NCBI RefSeq assembly: GCF_017348915.1
Contig: NZ_CP071383.1
Coordinates: forward strand, 434,001-498,000
Direction of reading: 5' to 3'
Length of the DNA stretch: 64,000 nt
Origin: Leclercia pneumoniae
GTDB lineage: Bacteria > Pseudomonadota > Gammaproteobacteria > Enterobacterales > Enterobacteriaceae
Both the position numbers and the translations under genes were made by a program. Position 1 is the stretch's first letter. Every line of letters begins with the position of its first letter. The notes under the pieces are model-generated. The model was given only the letters and a program-made list of their open reading frames with translations. It was not told the origin of the DNA and ran no database searches. Below, piece by piece: positions 28,381 to 36,587 of the stretch.

Positions 28381-29482
28381 GAAGTACAATTTAAAGCAGG
28401 TTATCAACACCTCTGGCCGCATGACGGCGCTGGGTGTCTCCACGCCGCGCCCGGAAGTGGTGCAGGCGGCGATGGACGGCATGAATCAGTACTTCGAAAT
28501 GAAAGACCTGGTGAACAAAACCGGGGAGTACATCGCGAAGCTGCTGGACGTGGAAGGGGCGACGGTGGTTTCGTGTGCGTCTGCGGGTATCGCGCAATCC
28601 GTGGCGGCGGTGCTGGTCAAAGAGAGCGACTGGCTGCTGGAAAACCTGCACATCACCCCGATTGAGAACAATGAGATCGTCCTGCCGAAAGGGCACAACG
28701 TCAACTTCGGCGCGCCGGTCGGCACCATGGTGGCGCTGGGCGGCGGCAAGCTGGTGGAAGCCGGCTACGCGAACGAGTGCTCCGCCGATCAGCTGGCAGC
28801 GGCGATCACCCCGCGTACGGCGGCGATCCTCTATATTAAATCTCACCACTGCGTGCAGAAAAGCATGCTCAGCGTCGAGCAGGCGGCGGTGGTCGCCCGT
28901 AAACACGATCTGCCGCTGATCGTTGATGCCGCCGCGGAAGAAGATCTGCATGTCTATTACCGCTCCGGCGCGGACCTGGTGATCTACAGCGGCGCGAAGG
29001 CAATCGAAGGCCCGACCAGCGGCCTGGTGATCGGCAAAACCCAGTACGTCGAGTGGGTGAAACGCCAGACGGCGGGCATTGGCCGCGCCATGAAGGTGGG
29101 TAAAGAGGGGATCCTCGGCCTGACCTGCGCCATCGAACACTACCTGACGGCGACGAAAGAGAGCGGGGCGGAGATGGTGGCGAAGATGACGCCGTTTATC
29201 GATGCCCTTAACACCCTGAACGGCGTCACGGCGCGCGTAGTCTGGGACAGTGCCGGACGTGATATCGCCCGCGCAGAAATTAAGTTTGACGAAGCCATTA
29301 CTGGCGTCGGCACCGGTGACCTTGTGCACGCCCTGAAGCAGGGCGAATACGCCATCTACTTCCGTGGTTACAAGGCCAACGAAGGGATTATCGAGGCGGA
29401 CGTGCGCAGCGTGAATGCTGACCAGCTGAATATTGTGTACCGCCGCATTAGCGAAGTAGTAGGACAGGAGAAAAACGCATGA
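28364..29482 (+). CDS. dgaE: DgaE-like PLP-dependent D-glucosaminate-6-phosphate ammonia-lyase
   Basis: 372 residues of the SelA-like fold-type I PLP enzymes. The Schiff-base lysine is in YSGAKAIEGP (Lys212), preceded by the PLP-binding aspartate in LIVDAAAEED. The Salmonella homologue DgaE converts D-glucosaminate-6-phosphate to 2-keto-3-deoxy-6-phosphogluconate plus ammonia. Overlapping starts and stops (17 bp with the amidohydrolase, 4 bp with the aldolase) show tight coupling. The substrate could be another 2-amino-2-deoxy sugar acid phosphate. Confidence 0.85.
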   Translation: MPSIYEKYNLKQVINTSGRMTALGVSTPRPEVVQAAMDGMNQYFEMKDLVNKTGEYIAKLLDVEGATVVSCASAGIAQSVAAVLVKESDWLLENLHITPIENNEIVLPKGHNVNFGAPVGTMVALGGGKLVEAGYANECSADQLAAAITPRTAAILYIKSHHCVQKSMLSVEQAAVVARKHDLPLIVDAAAEEDLHVYYRSGADLVIYSGAKAIEGPTSGLVIGKTQYVEWVKRQTAGIGRAMKVGKEGILGLTCAIEHYLTATKESGAEMVAKMTPFIDALNTLNGVTARVVWDSAGRDIARAEIKFDEAITGVGTGDLVHALKQGEYAIYFRGYKANEGIIEADVRSVNADQLNIVYRRISEVVGQEKNA

Positions 29483-30219
29483 AACTGACCCCCAATTTTT
29501 ACCGTGACCGCGTCTGCCTGAACGTGCTGGCAGGCTCCAAAGCCAACGCCAGCGCCATCTACGAGGCGGCGAAAGGCCACGTTCTGGTGGGCGTGCTCTC
29601 CAAAAATTATCCGGACGTAGACAGCGCGGTCGCCAACATGCGCGAGTATGCCGCGCTTATCGATAACGCCCTTTCCGTGGGGCTAGGGGCGGGCGATCCG
29701 AACCAGTCTGCAATGGTGAGCGAAATCTCCCGTCAGGTGCAGCCGCAGCACGTTAATCAGGTCTTTACCGGCGTCGCCACCAGCCGTGCGCTGCTGGGGC
29801 AGAGCGAGTCCGTGGTGAACGGCCTGGTCTCGCCAACCGGCACCGTCGGCATGGTCAAGATCTCCACCGGCCCGCTGAGCAGCGCGGCACCGGATGGGAT
29901 CGTCCCGGTTGAAACCGCCATTGCCCTGCTGAAAGATTTCGGCGGCAGCTCCATCAAATACTTCCCGATGGGCGGTCTGAAGTGCCGCGACGAGTACCAG
30001 GCGGTAGCGGAAGCCTGCGCCCGTCACGACTTCTGGCTCGAGCCGACCGGCGGCATTGATCTGGAAAACTTTGAGGCGATCCTGCAGATTGCTCTGGACG
30101 CGGGCGTGAGCAAGATCATTCCGCATATTTACAGTTCGATTATCGATAAAGCCAGCGGCGATACGCGCCCGGAAGATGTGCGCACGCTGCTGGAGATGAC
30201 GAAGAAGCTGGTTAAGTAG
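29479..30219 (+). CDS. dgaF: DgaF-like 2-keto-3-deoxy-6-phosphogluconate aldolase
   Basis: 246-residue class I aldolase of the DgaF family, longer than the Entner-Doudoroff KDPG aldolase. The likely Schiff-base lysine is Lys160 in GSSIKYFPMGG. It would split KDGP into pyruvate and glyceraldehyde-3-phosphate, completing the pathway started by the amidohydrolase and DgaE. It overlaps dgaE by 4 bp. A palindromic repeat pair follows before the lactonase gene. Confidence 0.85.
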   Translation: MKLTPNFYRDRVCLNVLAGSKANASAIYEAAKGHVLVGVLSKNYPDVDSAVANMREYAALIDNALSVGLGAGDPNQSAMVSEISRQVQPQHVNQVFTGVATSRALLGQSESVVNGLVSPTGTVGMVKISTGPLSSAAPDGIVPVETAIALLKDFGGSSIKYFPMGGLKCRDEYQAVAEACARHDFWLEPTGGIDLENFEAILQIALDAGVSKIIPHIYSSIIDKASGDTRPEDVRTLLEMTKKLVK

Positions 30220-30224
30220 TCTTT

Positions 30225-30307
30225 ACCCCTCACCCCGGCCCTCTCCCCAAAGGGGAGAGGGTGTCATCGTCCCCTCTCCCCTTTGGGGAGAGGGTTAGGG
30301 TGAGGGG
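30225..30307. repeat. Double palindromic repeat after dgaF
   Basis: Two copies of the CCCTCTCCCC/GGGGAGAGGG unit (30239-30261 and 30271-30294) are nested in a longer imperfect palindrome whose ends are CCCCTCACCCC and GGGTGAGGGG. It separates the dgaF stop from the lactonase gene and could dampen read-through into the last two genes. Confidence 0.8.
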
Positions 30308-30337
30308 CACAAACCGCACAACCCCAAAGGAGCCACC

Positions 30338-31474
30338 ATGCACACCCGCAACCTGCTCGTCGCTTCACTCTCGTTACTCGCTACTACCGCCGTCGCCCAG
30401 ACGCAGTACGCCTGGGTGGGAACCTACAACCCGAACGGTGAAGGGCTGTACCGCTTTACCCTCGACCCGCAAACCGGCGCGCTCGCGAACAAAACGCTGG
30501 TGAGCAAACTGCCGAACGCCGCGCAGCTGACCGTCTCGCACGACGGCAAAACGCTCTATCTGGCAAGCGAGGTGGAGCAGGGCGTAGTGCAGGCGCTGCG
30601 CATCGGTGATAAGGGCGATCTGAGCGAGTTAAATCAGGTGGCTTCCGGCGGCGCGGGGCCGGTCTATCTCTCCCTGACGCCGAACGGTCAGCATCTGCTG
30701 GTGGCGAACTACGTGAGCGGGTCAATCGCCGTTTTACCGGTGAAGGCAGACGGCAGCCTGGGTGAGGCCACGGATACCCACCAGGATAGCGGGGAACCCG
30801 GCGCGGCTAAACCCGAGGCGGCAGTGGAAGGCAGCTTCGCCATTAGCGATCACAATGGTCCCCATGCGCACATGATCGCCGCCGATCCGAGCGGGAAGTT
30901 CGTGTTCTCTACCGATCTGGGGCTGGATCGGATCTACCAGTATCGTTTTGACGAGCAAACCGGCAAGCTGACGCCCAACGATCCGCCGTTTATCAATGCC
31001 TCCTCGAAAGGGGCCGGGCCGCGCCACTTCGTCTTCACGCCAAAAGGTGATGCCCTGTGGCTGATTAACGAAGAGGCCTCGACGCTGACCCATTATGCGC
31101 TGAACAGCAACGGCCAGCTCAGAGAGGGCAAAACCCTCTCCGCCCTGCCGGAAGGTTACAAAGGCACCAGTTTTGCCGCCGGGCTGGCATTAAGTGCTGA
31201 TGGAAAGCAGCTCTACGTGGCTAACCGATTGCATAACAGCATCGGGCACTTTACCGTAACAGCCGATGGCACGCTGACGCATCAGGACGACGTCTGGACG
31301 CGGGGTGATTATCCGCGCACCCTCACGCTTGATAAGCAGGGACGCTGGCTGTACGTCATGAATCAGCGCAGCGATAACATTACCCGTTTCCGCGTGGCGC
31401 AGGACGGCAAGCTCCGCTTCGAGCCGGACTATACCCCGGTCGGCAGCCCATCCCAGATGGTCATTTCACCTTAA
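30338..31474 (+). CDS. Exported seven-bladed beta-propeller lactonase
   Basis: 378 residues of the lactonase (Pgl/YkgB-like, 6-phosphogluconolactonase) propeller family. A signal peptide (about residues 1-20, ending TTAVAQ) directs it to the periplasm, unlike cytoplasmic Pgl. Family signatures include GTYNPNGEGLYRF at the start, the DHNGPHAHMIAADPSG histidine-bearing loop and GAGPRHFVFTPKG. A periplasmic lactonase in a sugar-acid operon suggests the substrate first appears outside as a lactone of an oxidised sugar. AAAGGAG lies before the ATG. Confidence 0.85.
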   Translation: MHTRNLLVASLSLLATTAVAQTQYAWVGTYNPNGEGLYRFTLDPQTGALANKTLVSKLPNAAQLTVSHDGKTLYLASEVEQGVVQALRIGDKGDLSELNQVASGGAGPVYLSLTPNGQHLLVANYVSGSIAVLPVKADGSLGEATDTHQDSGEPGAAKPEAAVEGSFAISDHNGPHAHMIAADPSGKFVFSTDLGLDRIYQYRFDEQTGKLTPNDPPFINASSKGAGPRHFVFTPKGDALWLINEEASTLTHYALNSNGQLREGKTLSALPEGYKGTSFAAGLALSADGKQLYVANRLHNSIGHFTVTADGTLTHQDDVWTRGDYPRTLTLDKQGRWLYVMNQRSDNITRFRVAQDGKLRFEPDYTPVGSPSQMVISP

Positions 31475-31493
31475 GCTGTAAGAGGACATCCCC

Positions 31494-33404
31494 GTGCGAT
31501 TCCCGAACCAACGTTTAGCGCAACTTTTCGATCTGTTGCAAAACGAGACGCTGCCGCAGGACGAACTGGCGCAGCGGCTGTCGGTCTCCACGCGAACCGT
31601 CCGTGCTGATATCACCGCCCTGAACGCGCTGCTGGCGAGCCACGGCGCGCAGTTTATTCTGAGCCGTGGCAATGGCTATCAACTCAAAATTGACGACGCC
31701 GAGCGCTATCAGCAGCTGCAGTCATCCCACCCGCGCGCGCTGCGTATTCCGCGAACCGGGCCGGAGCGGGTGCACTACCTGGTGGTGCGTTTTCTTACCT
31801 CGGCTTTTTCCCTCAAGCTGGAAGATTTGGCTGACGAGTGGTTTATCAGCCGTGCCACCCTGCAAAGTGACATGGTTGAAGTTCGGGAATGGTTTACCCG
31901 CTATAACCTGACGCTGGAGACGCGTCCGCGCCACGGTATGAAGCTGTTTGGCAGCGAGATGTCCATTCGCGCCTGCCTGACCGATTTGCTGTGGGAACTG
32001 GCGCAGCAGGACGGCCTGAATCCGCTGGTCACCGAGGTGGCGTTGAACGCGGGCGTTCCGGAACAGCTGGTGGCCGTACTCCACGATACTCTGACCCGCC
32101 ATCACATCCGCCTTACCGATGAGGGGGAGCTGTTTGTCCGCCTCTACTGCGCGGTGTCGGTACGTCGCATCAGCGAAGGCTACCCGCTGCCGGAGTTCAG
32201 CGCGGAAGATGTGGAAGAGAACGTGCGGGATGCCGCAAAGGATATTGCCGCGGCGATAGCGCTTCTGGCGGATAAAGCGCTGGCCCCCTCCGAAGAGAAC
32301 TGGCTCTGCGTGCACCTTGCGGCGCGCCAGATCCAGGATATCGCCCCCAGCGCCATCAATGCTGACGACGACGAAGCGCTAGTTAACTATATTCTGGGTT
32401 ATATCAACACCCACTATAACTACAACCTGCTCAGCGATGCCCAGCTGCATGCGGATCTGCTCACGCACATCAAGACCATGATCACCCGGGTGCGTTATCA
32501 GATCATGATCCCCAACCCGCTGCTGGATAACATCAAACAGCACTACCCGATGGCATGGGATATGACCCTGGCCGCCGTGTCGAGCTGGGGCAAATATACT
32601 CCATATGTCATCAGCGAAAACGAAATTGGTTTTCTGGTGCTGCATATCGGCGTGGGGCTGGAGCGTCACTACAATATCGGCTACCAGCGCCAGCCGCGGG
32701 TGCTGCTGGTGTGTGATGCCGGTAACGCGATGGTGCGAATGATCGAAGCGGTGCTGCAGCGCAAATACCCGCAGGTGGAGGTAACCCGCACCGTGACGCT
32801 GCGCGAGTACGAGCAGAGTGAGGCCATCGCCGAAGACTTTGTTATCTCTACCGCGCGTATCAGCGAAAAGGCCAAGCCGGTGGTGCAGATCGCCCCCTTT
32901 CCGACCGATTATCAACTGGAGCAGATTGGCAAGCTGGTGCTGGTGGACCGCACCCGCCCGTGGATGCTGGAGAAGTATTTCGACGCCGCTCATTTCCGCA
33001 TTATTGACCAGCCCATCGACCAGCAGACGCTGTTCCGCCAGCTGTGTGAACAGCTTCAGTCAGAAGGCTTTGTTAACAGAGAATTTCTCGACTCGGTGAT
33101 TGAACGTGAAGCCATCGTCAGCACCATGCTGGGCGATGGCATAGCGCTGCCGCACTCGCTGGGTCTGCTGGCGCAAAAGACCGTGGTCTATACGGTGCTG
33201 GCCCCGAAGGGGATCCAGTGGGGGGATGAAACCGCGCACGTTATCTTCCTGCTGGCCATTAGCAAAAGCGAGTACGAAGAGGCGATGGCGATCTACGATA
33301 TTTTCGTCACCTTTTTACGCGAGCGGGCGATGGCGCGGCTGTGCGGCTGCGGTGATTTTGCGGCATTTAAAACGGTGGCGGTGGAGTGCCTGAGCCGCTT
33401 TTAA
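31494..33404 (+). CDS. PTS-controlled transcriptional activator (MtlR/LicR type) with PRD, EIIB-like and EIIA domains
   Basis: 636 residues from a GTG. An N-terminal DeoR/HTH_11 winged helix (5-60) and a second HTH (about 95-150) are followed by two PRDs (about 185-280 with His274; 295-395 with His325 and His384), an EIIB(Gat)-like domain with Cys408 (LLVCDAGNA) and a C-terminal EIIA(Fru/Mtl) domain with His554 (ALPHSLG). There is no AAA+ domain, so it acts with sigma-70. HPr or EII phosphorylation of these sites should set its activity, implying that the operon's transport step talks to the PTS. Its stop overlaps the convergent nrdG stop (TTAA). Confidence 0.9.
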   Translation: MRFPNQRLAQLFDLLQNETLPQDELAQRLSVSTRTVRADITALNALLASHGAQFILSRGNGYQLKIDDAERYQQLQSSHPRALRIPRTGPERVHYLVVRFLTSAFSLKLEDLADEWFISRATLQSDMVEVREWFTRYNLTLETRPRHGMKLFGSEMSIRACLTDLLWELAQQDGLNPLVTEVALNAGVPEQLVAVLHDTLTRHHIRLTDEGELFVRLYCAVSVRRISEGYPLPEFSAEDVEENVRDAAKDIAAAIALLADKALAPSEENWLCVHLAARQIQDIAPSAINADDDEALVNYILGYINTHYNYNLLSDAQLHADLLTHIKTMITRVRYQIMIPNPLLDNIKQHYPMAWDMTLAAVSSWGKYTPYVISENEIGFLVLHIGVGLERHYNIGYQRQPRVLLVCDAGNAMVRMIEAVLQRKYPQVEVTRTVTLREYEQSEAIAEDFVISTARISEKAKPVVQIAPFPTDYQLEQIGKLVLVDRTRPWMLEKYFDAAHFRIIDQPIDQQTLFRQLCEQLQSEGFVNREFLDSVIEREAIVSTMLGDGIALPHSLGLLAQKTVVYTVLAPKGIQWGDETAHVIFLLAISKSEYEEAMAIYDIFVTFLRERAMARLCGCGDFAAFKTVAVECLSRF

Positions 33405-33865
33405 CGCAGATGATGAACGACCTGGTTGCTGCTGCCGCGCCAGATCAGCGCCGGGTCTTTTAAATCCTGCACAAATTTGCCGTCCACCAGCACGTTAATT
33501 AGATCCACCACTTCCCGCTGGGCGTCGTTCAGCTCATCCAGCTTATAGCCCGTCCAGACCCAGATGTCTTTGCCGCTGCACTCGCGGCGGATTCGCTTCA
33601 CCAGCTTCAGGATCTCTGGCACGTTCTGCGGGTGAAGGGGGTCACCGCCGGAGAGGGAGATCCCCTGGCGGTGAATGCGCGTGTCGTTCAGATCCTTGAT
33701 GATCTGATCTTCCATCTCTGCCGTAAATGGCATGCCTGAGTTCAGGCGCCAGGTGCTTTTGTTGTAACAGCCGGGGCATTCGTGAACGCAGCCTGCCACA
33801 AAGAGCGTGCAGCGGGTGCCGGGGCCGTTGACGATGTCGACGGGGTAGTACTGATGATAATTCAT
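33401..33865 (-). CDS. nrdG: Anaerobic ribonucleotide reductase activating protein NrdG
   Basis: 154-residue radical-SAM activase. The [4Fe-4S] ligands are Cys26, Cys30 and Cys33 (AGCVHECPGC), followed by the SAM-binding GGDPLHPQN loop. It makes the glycyl radical on NrdD using reduced flavodoxin and S-adenosylmethionine, in anaerobic cells. It lies downstream of nrdD, separated by about 210 bp of palindromic repeats, which is an unusual spacing for this operon pair. Confidence 0.96.
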   Translation of the reverse strand: MNYHQYYPVDIVNGPGTRCTLFVAGCVHECPGCYNKSTWRLNSGMPFTAEMEDQIIKDLNDTRIHRQGISLSGGDPLHPQNVPEILKLVKRIRRECSGKDIWVWTGYKLDELNDAQREVVDLINVLVDGKFVQDLKDPALIWRGSSNQVVHHLR

Positions 33866-33885
33866 AGGTTTAACCTGATGCTCTT

Positions 33886-34058
33886 ACCCCTCACCCCGCC
33901 CTCTCCCCATAGGGGAGAGGGAGAAAGACCGCACCGTACAGTCCCCTCTCCTCACAGGGGGAGAAAGACCGCACCGACAGTCCCCTCTCCTCACAGGGGG
34001 AGAGAGACCGCACCGACAGTCCCCTCTCCCCTATGGGGAGAGGGTTAGGGTGAGGGGA
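33886..34058. repeat. Cluster of palindromic repeat units between nrdD and nrdG
   Basis: The region starts ACCCCTCACCCCGCC and ends GGGTTAGGGTGAGGGG. It holds four palindromic units: two intact (33899-33921 and 34021-34043) and two altered in the middle (CCCCTCTCCTCACAGGGGGAG, degenerate arms), linked by repeated GACCGCACCG segments. It looks like a repeat that expanded by tandem duplication. Being inside the nrdD-nrdG operon, it probably lowers nrdG transcript relative to nrdD. Confidence 0.85.
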
Positions 34059-34075
34059 AATAATTCGGTAAAAAC

Positions 34076-36214
34076 TCAACCGAGCTGCCCATTCCCCAAA
34101 TGCTTCACGCGGCGCTTCACCTCTTCCTGCTTCCCGGCGTTGAACGGACGCGCATCCGGGCTGCCAAGATAGCCACACACACGGCGGGTGACGGACACCC
34201 GGGCGGCATCGTGGTTACCGCATTTCGGGCAGGTGAAGCCTTTGCTGGTGCACTCAAACTCACCGGTGAAGCCGCACTCATAGCACTCGTCGATTGGCGT
34301 GTTAGTACCGTAATAGGGCACATGCTGATAGCTGTAATCCCACACGTCTTCCAGCGCCTTCAGGTTGTGCTGAATGTTCGGGTACTCGCCGTAGCAGATG
34401 AAGCCGCCGTTGGCGATGGGCGGGTAGGCCGCTTCGAAGTCGATCTTGTCGTACGGGTTCACCTTCTTCTCCACGTCAAGGTGGAAGCTGTTGGTGTAAT
34501 AACCTTTATCAGTTACGCCGTCTACCACGCCAAACTCCGCGGTATCCAGGCGGCAGAAGCGGTCGCAGAGGTTTTCGCTTGGGGTGCTGTAGAGGCTAAA
34601 GCCGTAGCCGGTTTCGTCTTTCCACTGGTCAACCGCGTCGTGCAGACGCTGCACAATCGCGACCCCTTTGGCGCGCAGGGCCGCGCTGTCATACATGTGC
34701 TTGTCGCCAAACAGCGCGTTAATGGTTTCGTGAATGCCGATATAGCCCAGCGAAATAGAGGCACGGCCGTTTTTAAAGATCTCCGCGACGTCGTCATCCG
34801 CTTTCAGGCGCACGCCGCACGCCCCTTCCATATACAGAATGGGGGCGACACGGGCTTTGACCCCTTCCAGACGGGCGATACGGGTCATCAGGGCCTTACG
34901 CGCCAAAGTCAGACGGCTCTCCAGCAACGACCAGAACGCCGATTCATTACCCTTCGCCTCCAGCGCGATGCGCGGCAGATTAAGGCTAATCACGCCCAGG
35001 TTGTTACGCCCGTCGTGGATCTGCTCGCCGTTTTCATCTTCGTACACGCCAAGGAAGCTGCGGCAGCCCATTGGCGTTTTGAACGAGCCGGTAACCTTAA
35101 CCACCTGGTCATAGTTGAGGATGTCCGGGTACATGCGCTTACTCGCGCACTCCAGCGCCAGCTGTTTGATATCGTAGTTGGGATCGCCAAACTTATGGTT
35201 CAGGCCGTCGCGAATGGCGAAGACCAGCTTCGGAAACACCGCCGTTTTGCGATTTTTACCGAGGCCCGAGATGCGGTTGCGCAGAATAGACTGCTGGATC
35301 AGACGCGACTCCCAGCTGGTGCCCAGACCAAATCCGAAGGTGACAAACGGCGTCTGACCGTTAGCGGTGTGCAGGGTGTTCACCTCATATTCCAGCGACT
35401 GGAAGGCGTCATAGCACTCTTTCTCGGTGCGGGAGTGCGCGTAGCCCTCTGCATCCGGGATCTGCCACTCATGGGCGACTTTGCGGTGCTTCTCAAAGCT
35501 TGCCGTTACGAACGGGGCCAGCACTTCGTCAATGCGGTTGATGGTGGTACCGCCGTAAATATGGCTGGCCACCTGGGCGATGATCTGTGCGGTGACAGCG
35601 GTGGCGGTAGAGATGGATTTTGGCGGCTCAATCTCGGCATTGCCCATCTTGAAGCCCTGGGTCAGCATCCCTTTCAGATCGATCAACATGCAGTTGAACA
35701 TCGGGAAGAAGGGAGAGTAATCGAGATCGTGATAGTGGATCTCGCCGCGCTCATGCGCCTGCACCACGTCACGCGGCAGCAGGTGCTGACGGGCATAGTG
35801 TTTGGCCACGATCCCGGCCAGCAGATCGCGCTGAGTGGGGATCACTTTGCTGTCTTTGTTGGCGTTTTCGTTCAGCAGGGCCGGGTTGGTCTGCTCCACC
35901 AGGCCACGGATCTCCTGGTTCAGGCGGCCACGCTTCTCGCGCTGGATATCACGGTCATGGCGATACTCGATGTAAGCGCGCGCCAGCTGCTTATAGGGGC
36001 CGGACATCAGCTGGTTTTCCACCGCCGTCTGAATCTCATTGATATCGACCTGGCTGCGGCCGTTCATCTGGTTACAAACGACGTCTGCGACGGTGGCGCA
36101 ATAATCTGCGTCATCGACTCCCGCTGCTTTAGCTGCACGCAGAATAGCTTCCTGAATGCGCTCTGATTTGAACGGCACTTTACAGCCATCACGTTTCATC
36201 ACATGCGGTGTCAT
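34076..36214 (-). CDS. nrdD: Anaerobic ribonucleoside-triphosphate reductase NrdD
   Basis: 712 residues from the ATG at 36214, the E. coli length. It has an N-terminal ATP-cone regulatory domain (3-90), the glycyl-radical barrel, the C-terminal zinc site (Cys pairs in DECYECGF and FTCPKCGN) and the radical glycine near 681 in RRVCGYLGSPDARPF. It reduces NTPs to dNTPs without oxygen, using formate as reductant. Upstream lie DnaA boxes, an FNR site and NrdR-like boxes. Confidence 0.97.
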   Translation of the reverse strand: MTPHVMKRDGCKVPFKSERIQEAILRAAKAAGVDDADYCATVADVVCNQMNGRSQVDINEIQTAVENQLMSGPYKQLARAYIEYRHDRDIQREKRGRLNQEIRGLVEQTNPALLNENANKDSKVIPTQRDLLAGIVAKHYARQHLLPRDVVQAHERGEIHYHDLDYSPFFPMFNCMLIDLKGMLTQGFKMGNAEIEPPKSISTATAVTAQIIAQVASHIYGGTTINRIDEVLAPFVTASFEKHRKVAHEWQIPDAEGYAHSRTEKECYDAFQSLEYEVNTLHTANGQTPFVTFGFGLGTSWESRLIQQSILRNRISGLGKNRKTAVFPKLVFAIRDGLNHKFGDPNYDIKQLALECASKRMYPDILNYDQVVKVTGSFKTPMGCRSFLGVYEDENGEQIHDGRNNLGVISLNLPRIALEAKGNESAFWSLLESRLTLARKALMTRIARLEGVKARVAPILYMEGACGVRLKADDDVAEIFKNGRASISLGYIGIHETINALFGDKHMYDSAALRAKGVAIVQRLHDAVDQWKDETGYGFSLYSTPSENLCDRFCRLDTAEFGVVDGVTDKGYYTNSFHLDVEKKVNPYDKIDFEAAYPPIANGGFICYGEYPNIQHNLKALEDVWDYSYQHVPYYGTNTPIDECYECGFTGEFECTSKGFTCPKCGNHDAARVSVTRRVCGYLGSPDARPFNAGKQEEVKRRVKHLGNGQLG

Positions 36215-36247
36215 GATCACTCCATTTTATCTATTTATAACTACCGG

Positions 36248-36333
36248 TTATCCACAGAGGTGGAGAAGTATGCACTGGGCGCAATGGCACAGGGCCCAGC
36301 GACTTCCCGCGTTACCCACAGTTGTTATCCACA
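36248..36333. promoter_or_regulatory. Three DnaA-box sequences upstream of nrdD
   Basis: TTATCCACA at 36248-36256 and again at 36325-36333 are perfect DnaA boxes. TTACCCACA at 36312-36320 differs by one base. All are in the same orientation within 90 bp of the nrdD start. DnaA is known to control nrdAB in E. coli, so replication-linked control of the anaerobic enzyme is plausible here. Confidence 0.6.
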
Positions 36334-36387
36334 ATTTCTTGTCATCTTGTTGTTGAAAGCGTAGACGCCTAATACAAGATGTTGGGT
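36329..36387. promoter_or_regulatory. Possible NrdR boxes of nrdD
   Basis: CCACAATTTCTTGTCA (36329-36344) and ATACAAGATGTTGGGT (36372-36387) match 11 and 12 of 16 positions of the NrdR box (ACACWATATATTGTGT). Their start-to-start distance is 43 bp, about four helix turns. The first overlaps a DnaA box. Tentative. Confidence 0.4.
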
Positions 36388-36414
36388 TGGCGTGCATTTT
36401 AAGTGCTACATATA

Positions 36415-36428
36415 GTGATTTGCATCAA
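36415..36428 (-). promoter_or_regulatory. FNR site upstream of nrdD
   Basis: GTGAT-TTGC-ATCAA differs by one base from the FNR consensus TTGAT-N4-ATCAA. It lies 200 bp upstream of the nrdD start, consistent with the known anaerobic induction of nrdDG. Confidence 0.65.
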
Positions 36429-36555
36429 ACATGTTTGCGATTTATTTGATTCAGGACAAAGCAAAAAGACGAGCGTACAAATGGCGGGCGTTAGGACGAT
36501 TGTAAATATGCAGAGAATAAAGCTGATTAAATATTCAACAAAAACAGCATAATAA

Positions 36556-36579
36556 GCCGGGGTAATTATTACGCCCGGC
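36556..36579 (-). terminator. Terminator-like hairpin after treC
   Basis: GCCGGG and CCCGGC form a 6-bp GC stem, followed on the minus strand by TTATTATG. It lies 9 bp after the treC stop. Confidence 0.5.
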
Positions 36580-36587
36580 CTTCTGGT

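Noticed and set aside
33886..34058. Regularly spaced repeats resembling a small CRISPR array
   Set aside because: The units are palindromes with repeated rather than unique spacers, and no cas genes are nearby. The same units occur singly elsewhere.
34100..36166. A 688-codon open frame antisense to nrdD
   Set aside because: It mirrors the codon structure of nrdD, has no ribosome site or family motif, and nrdD itself is certain. Long antisense frames are common over GC-rich genes.
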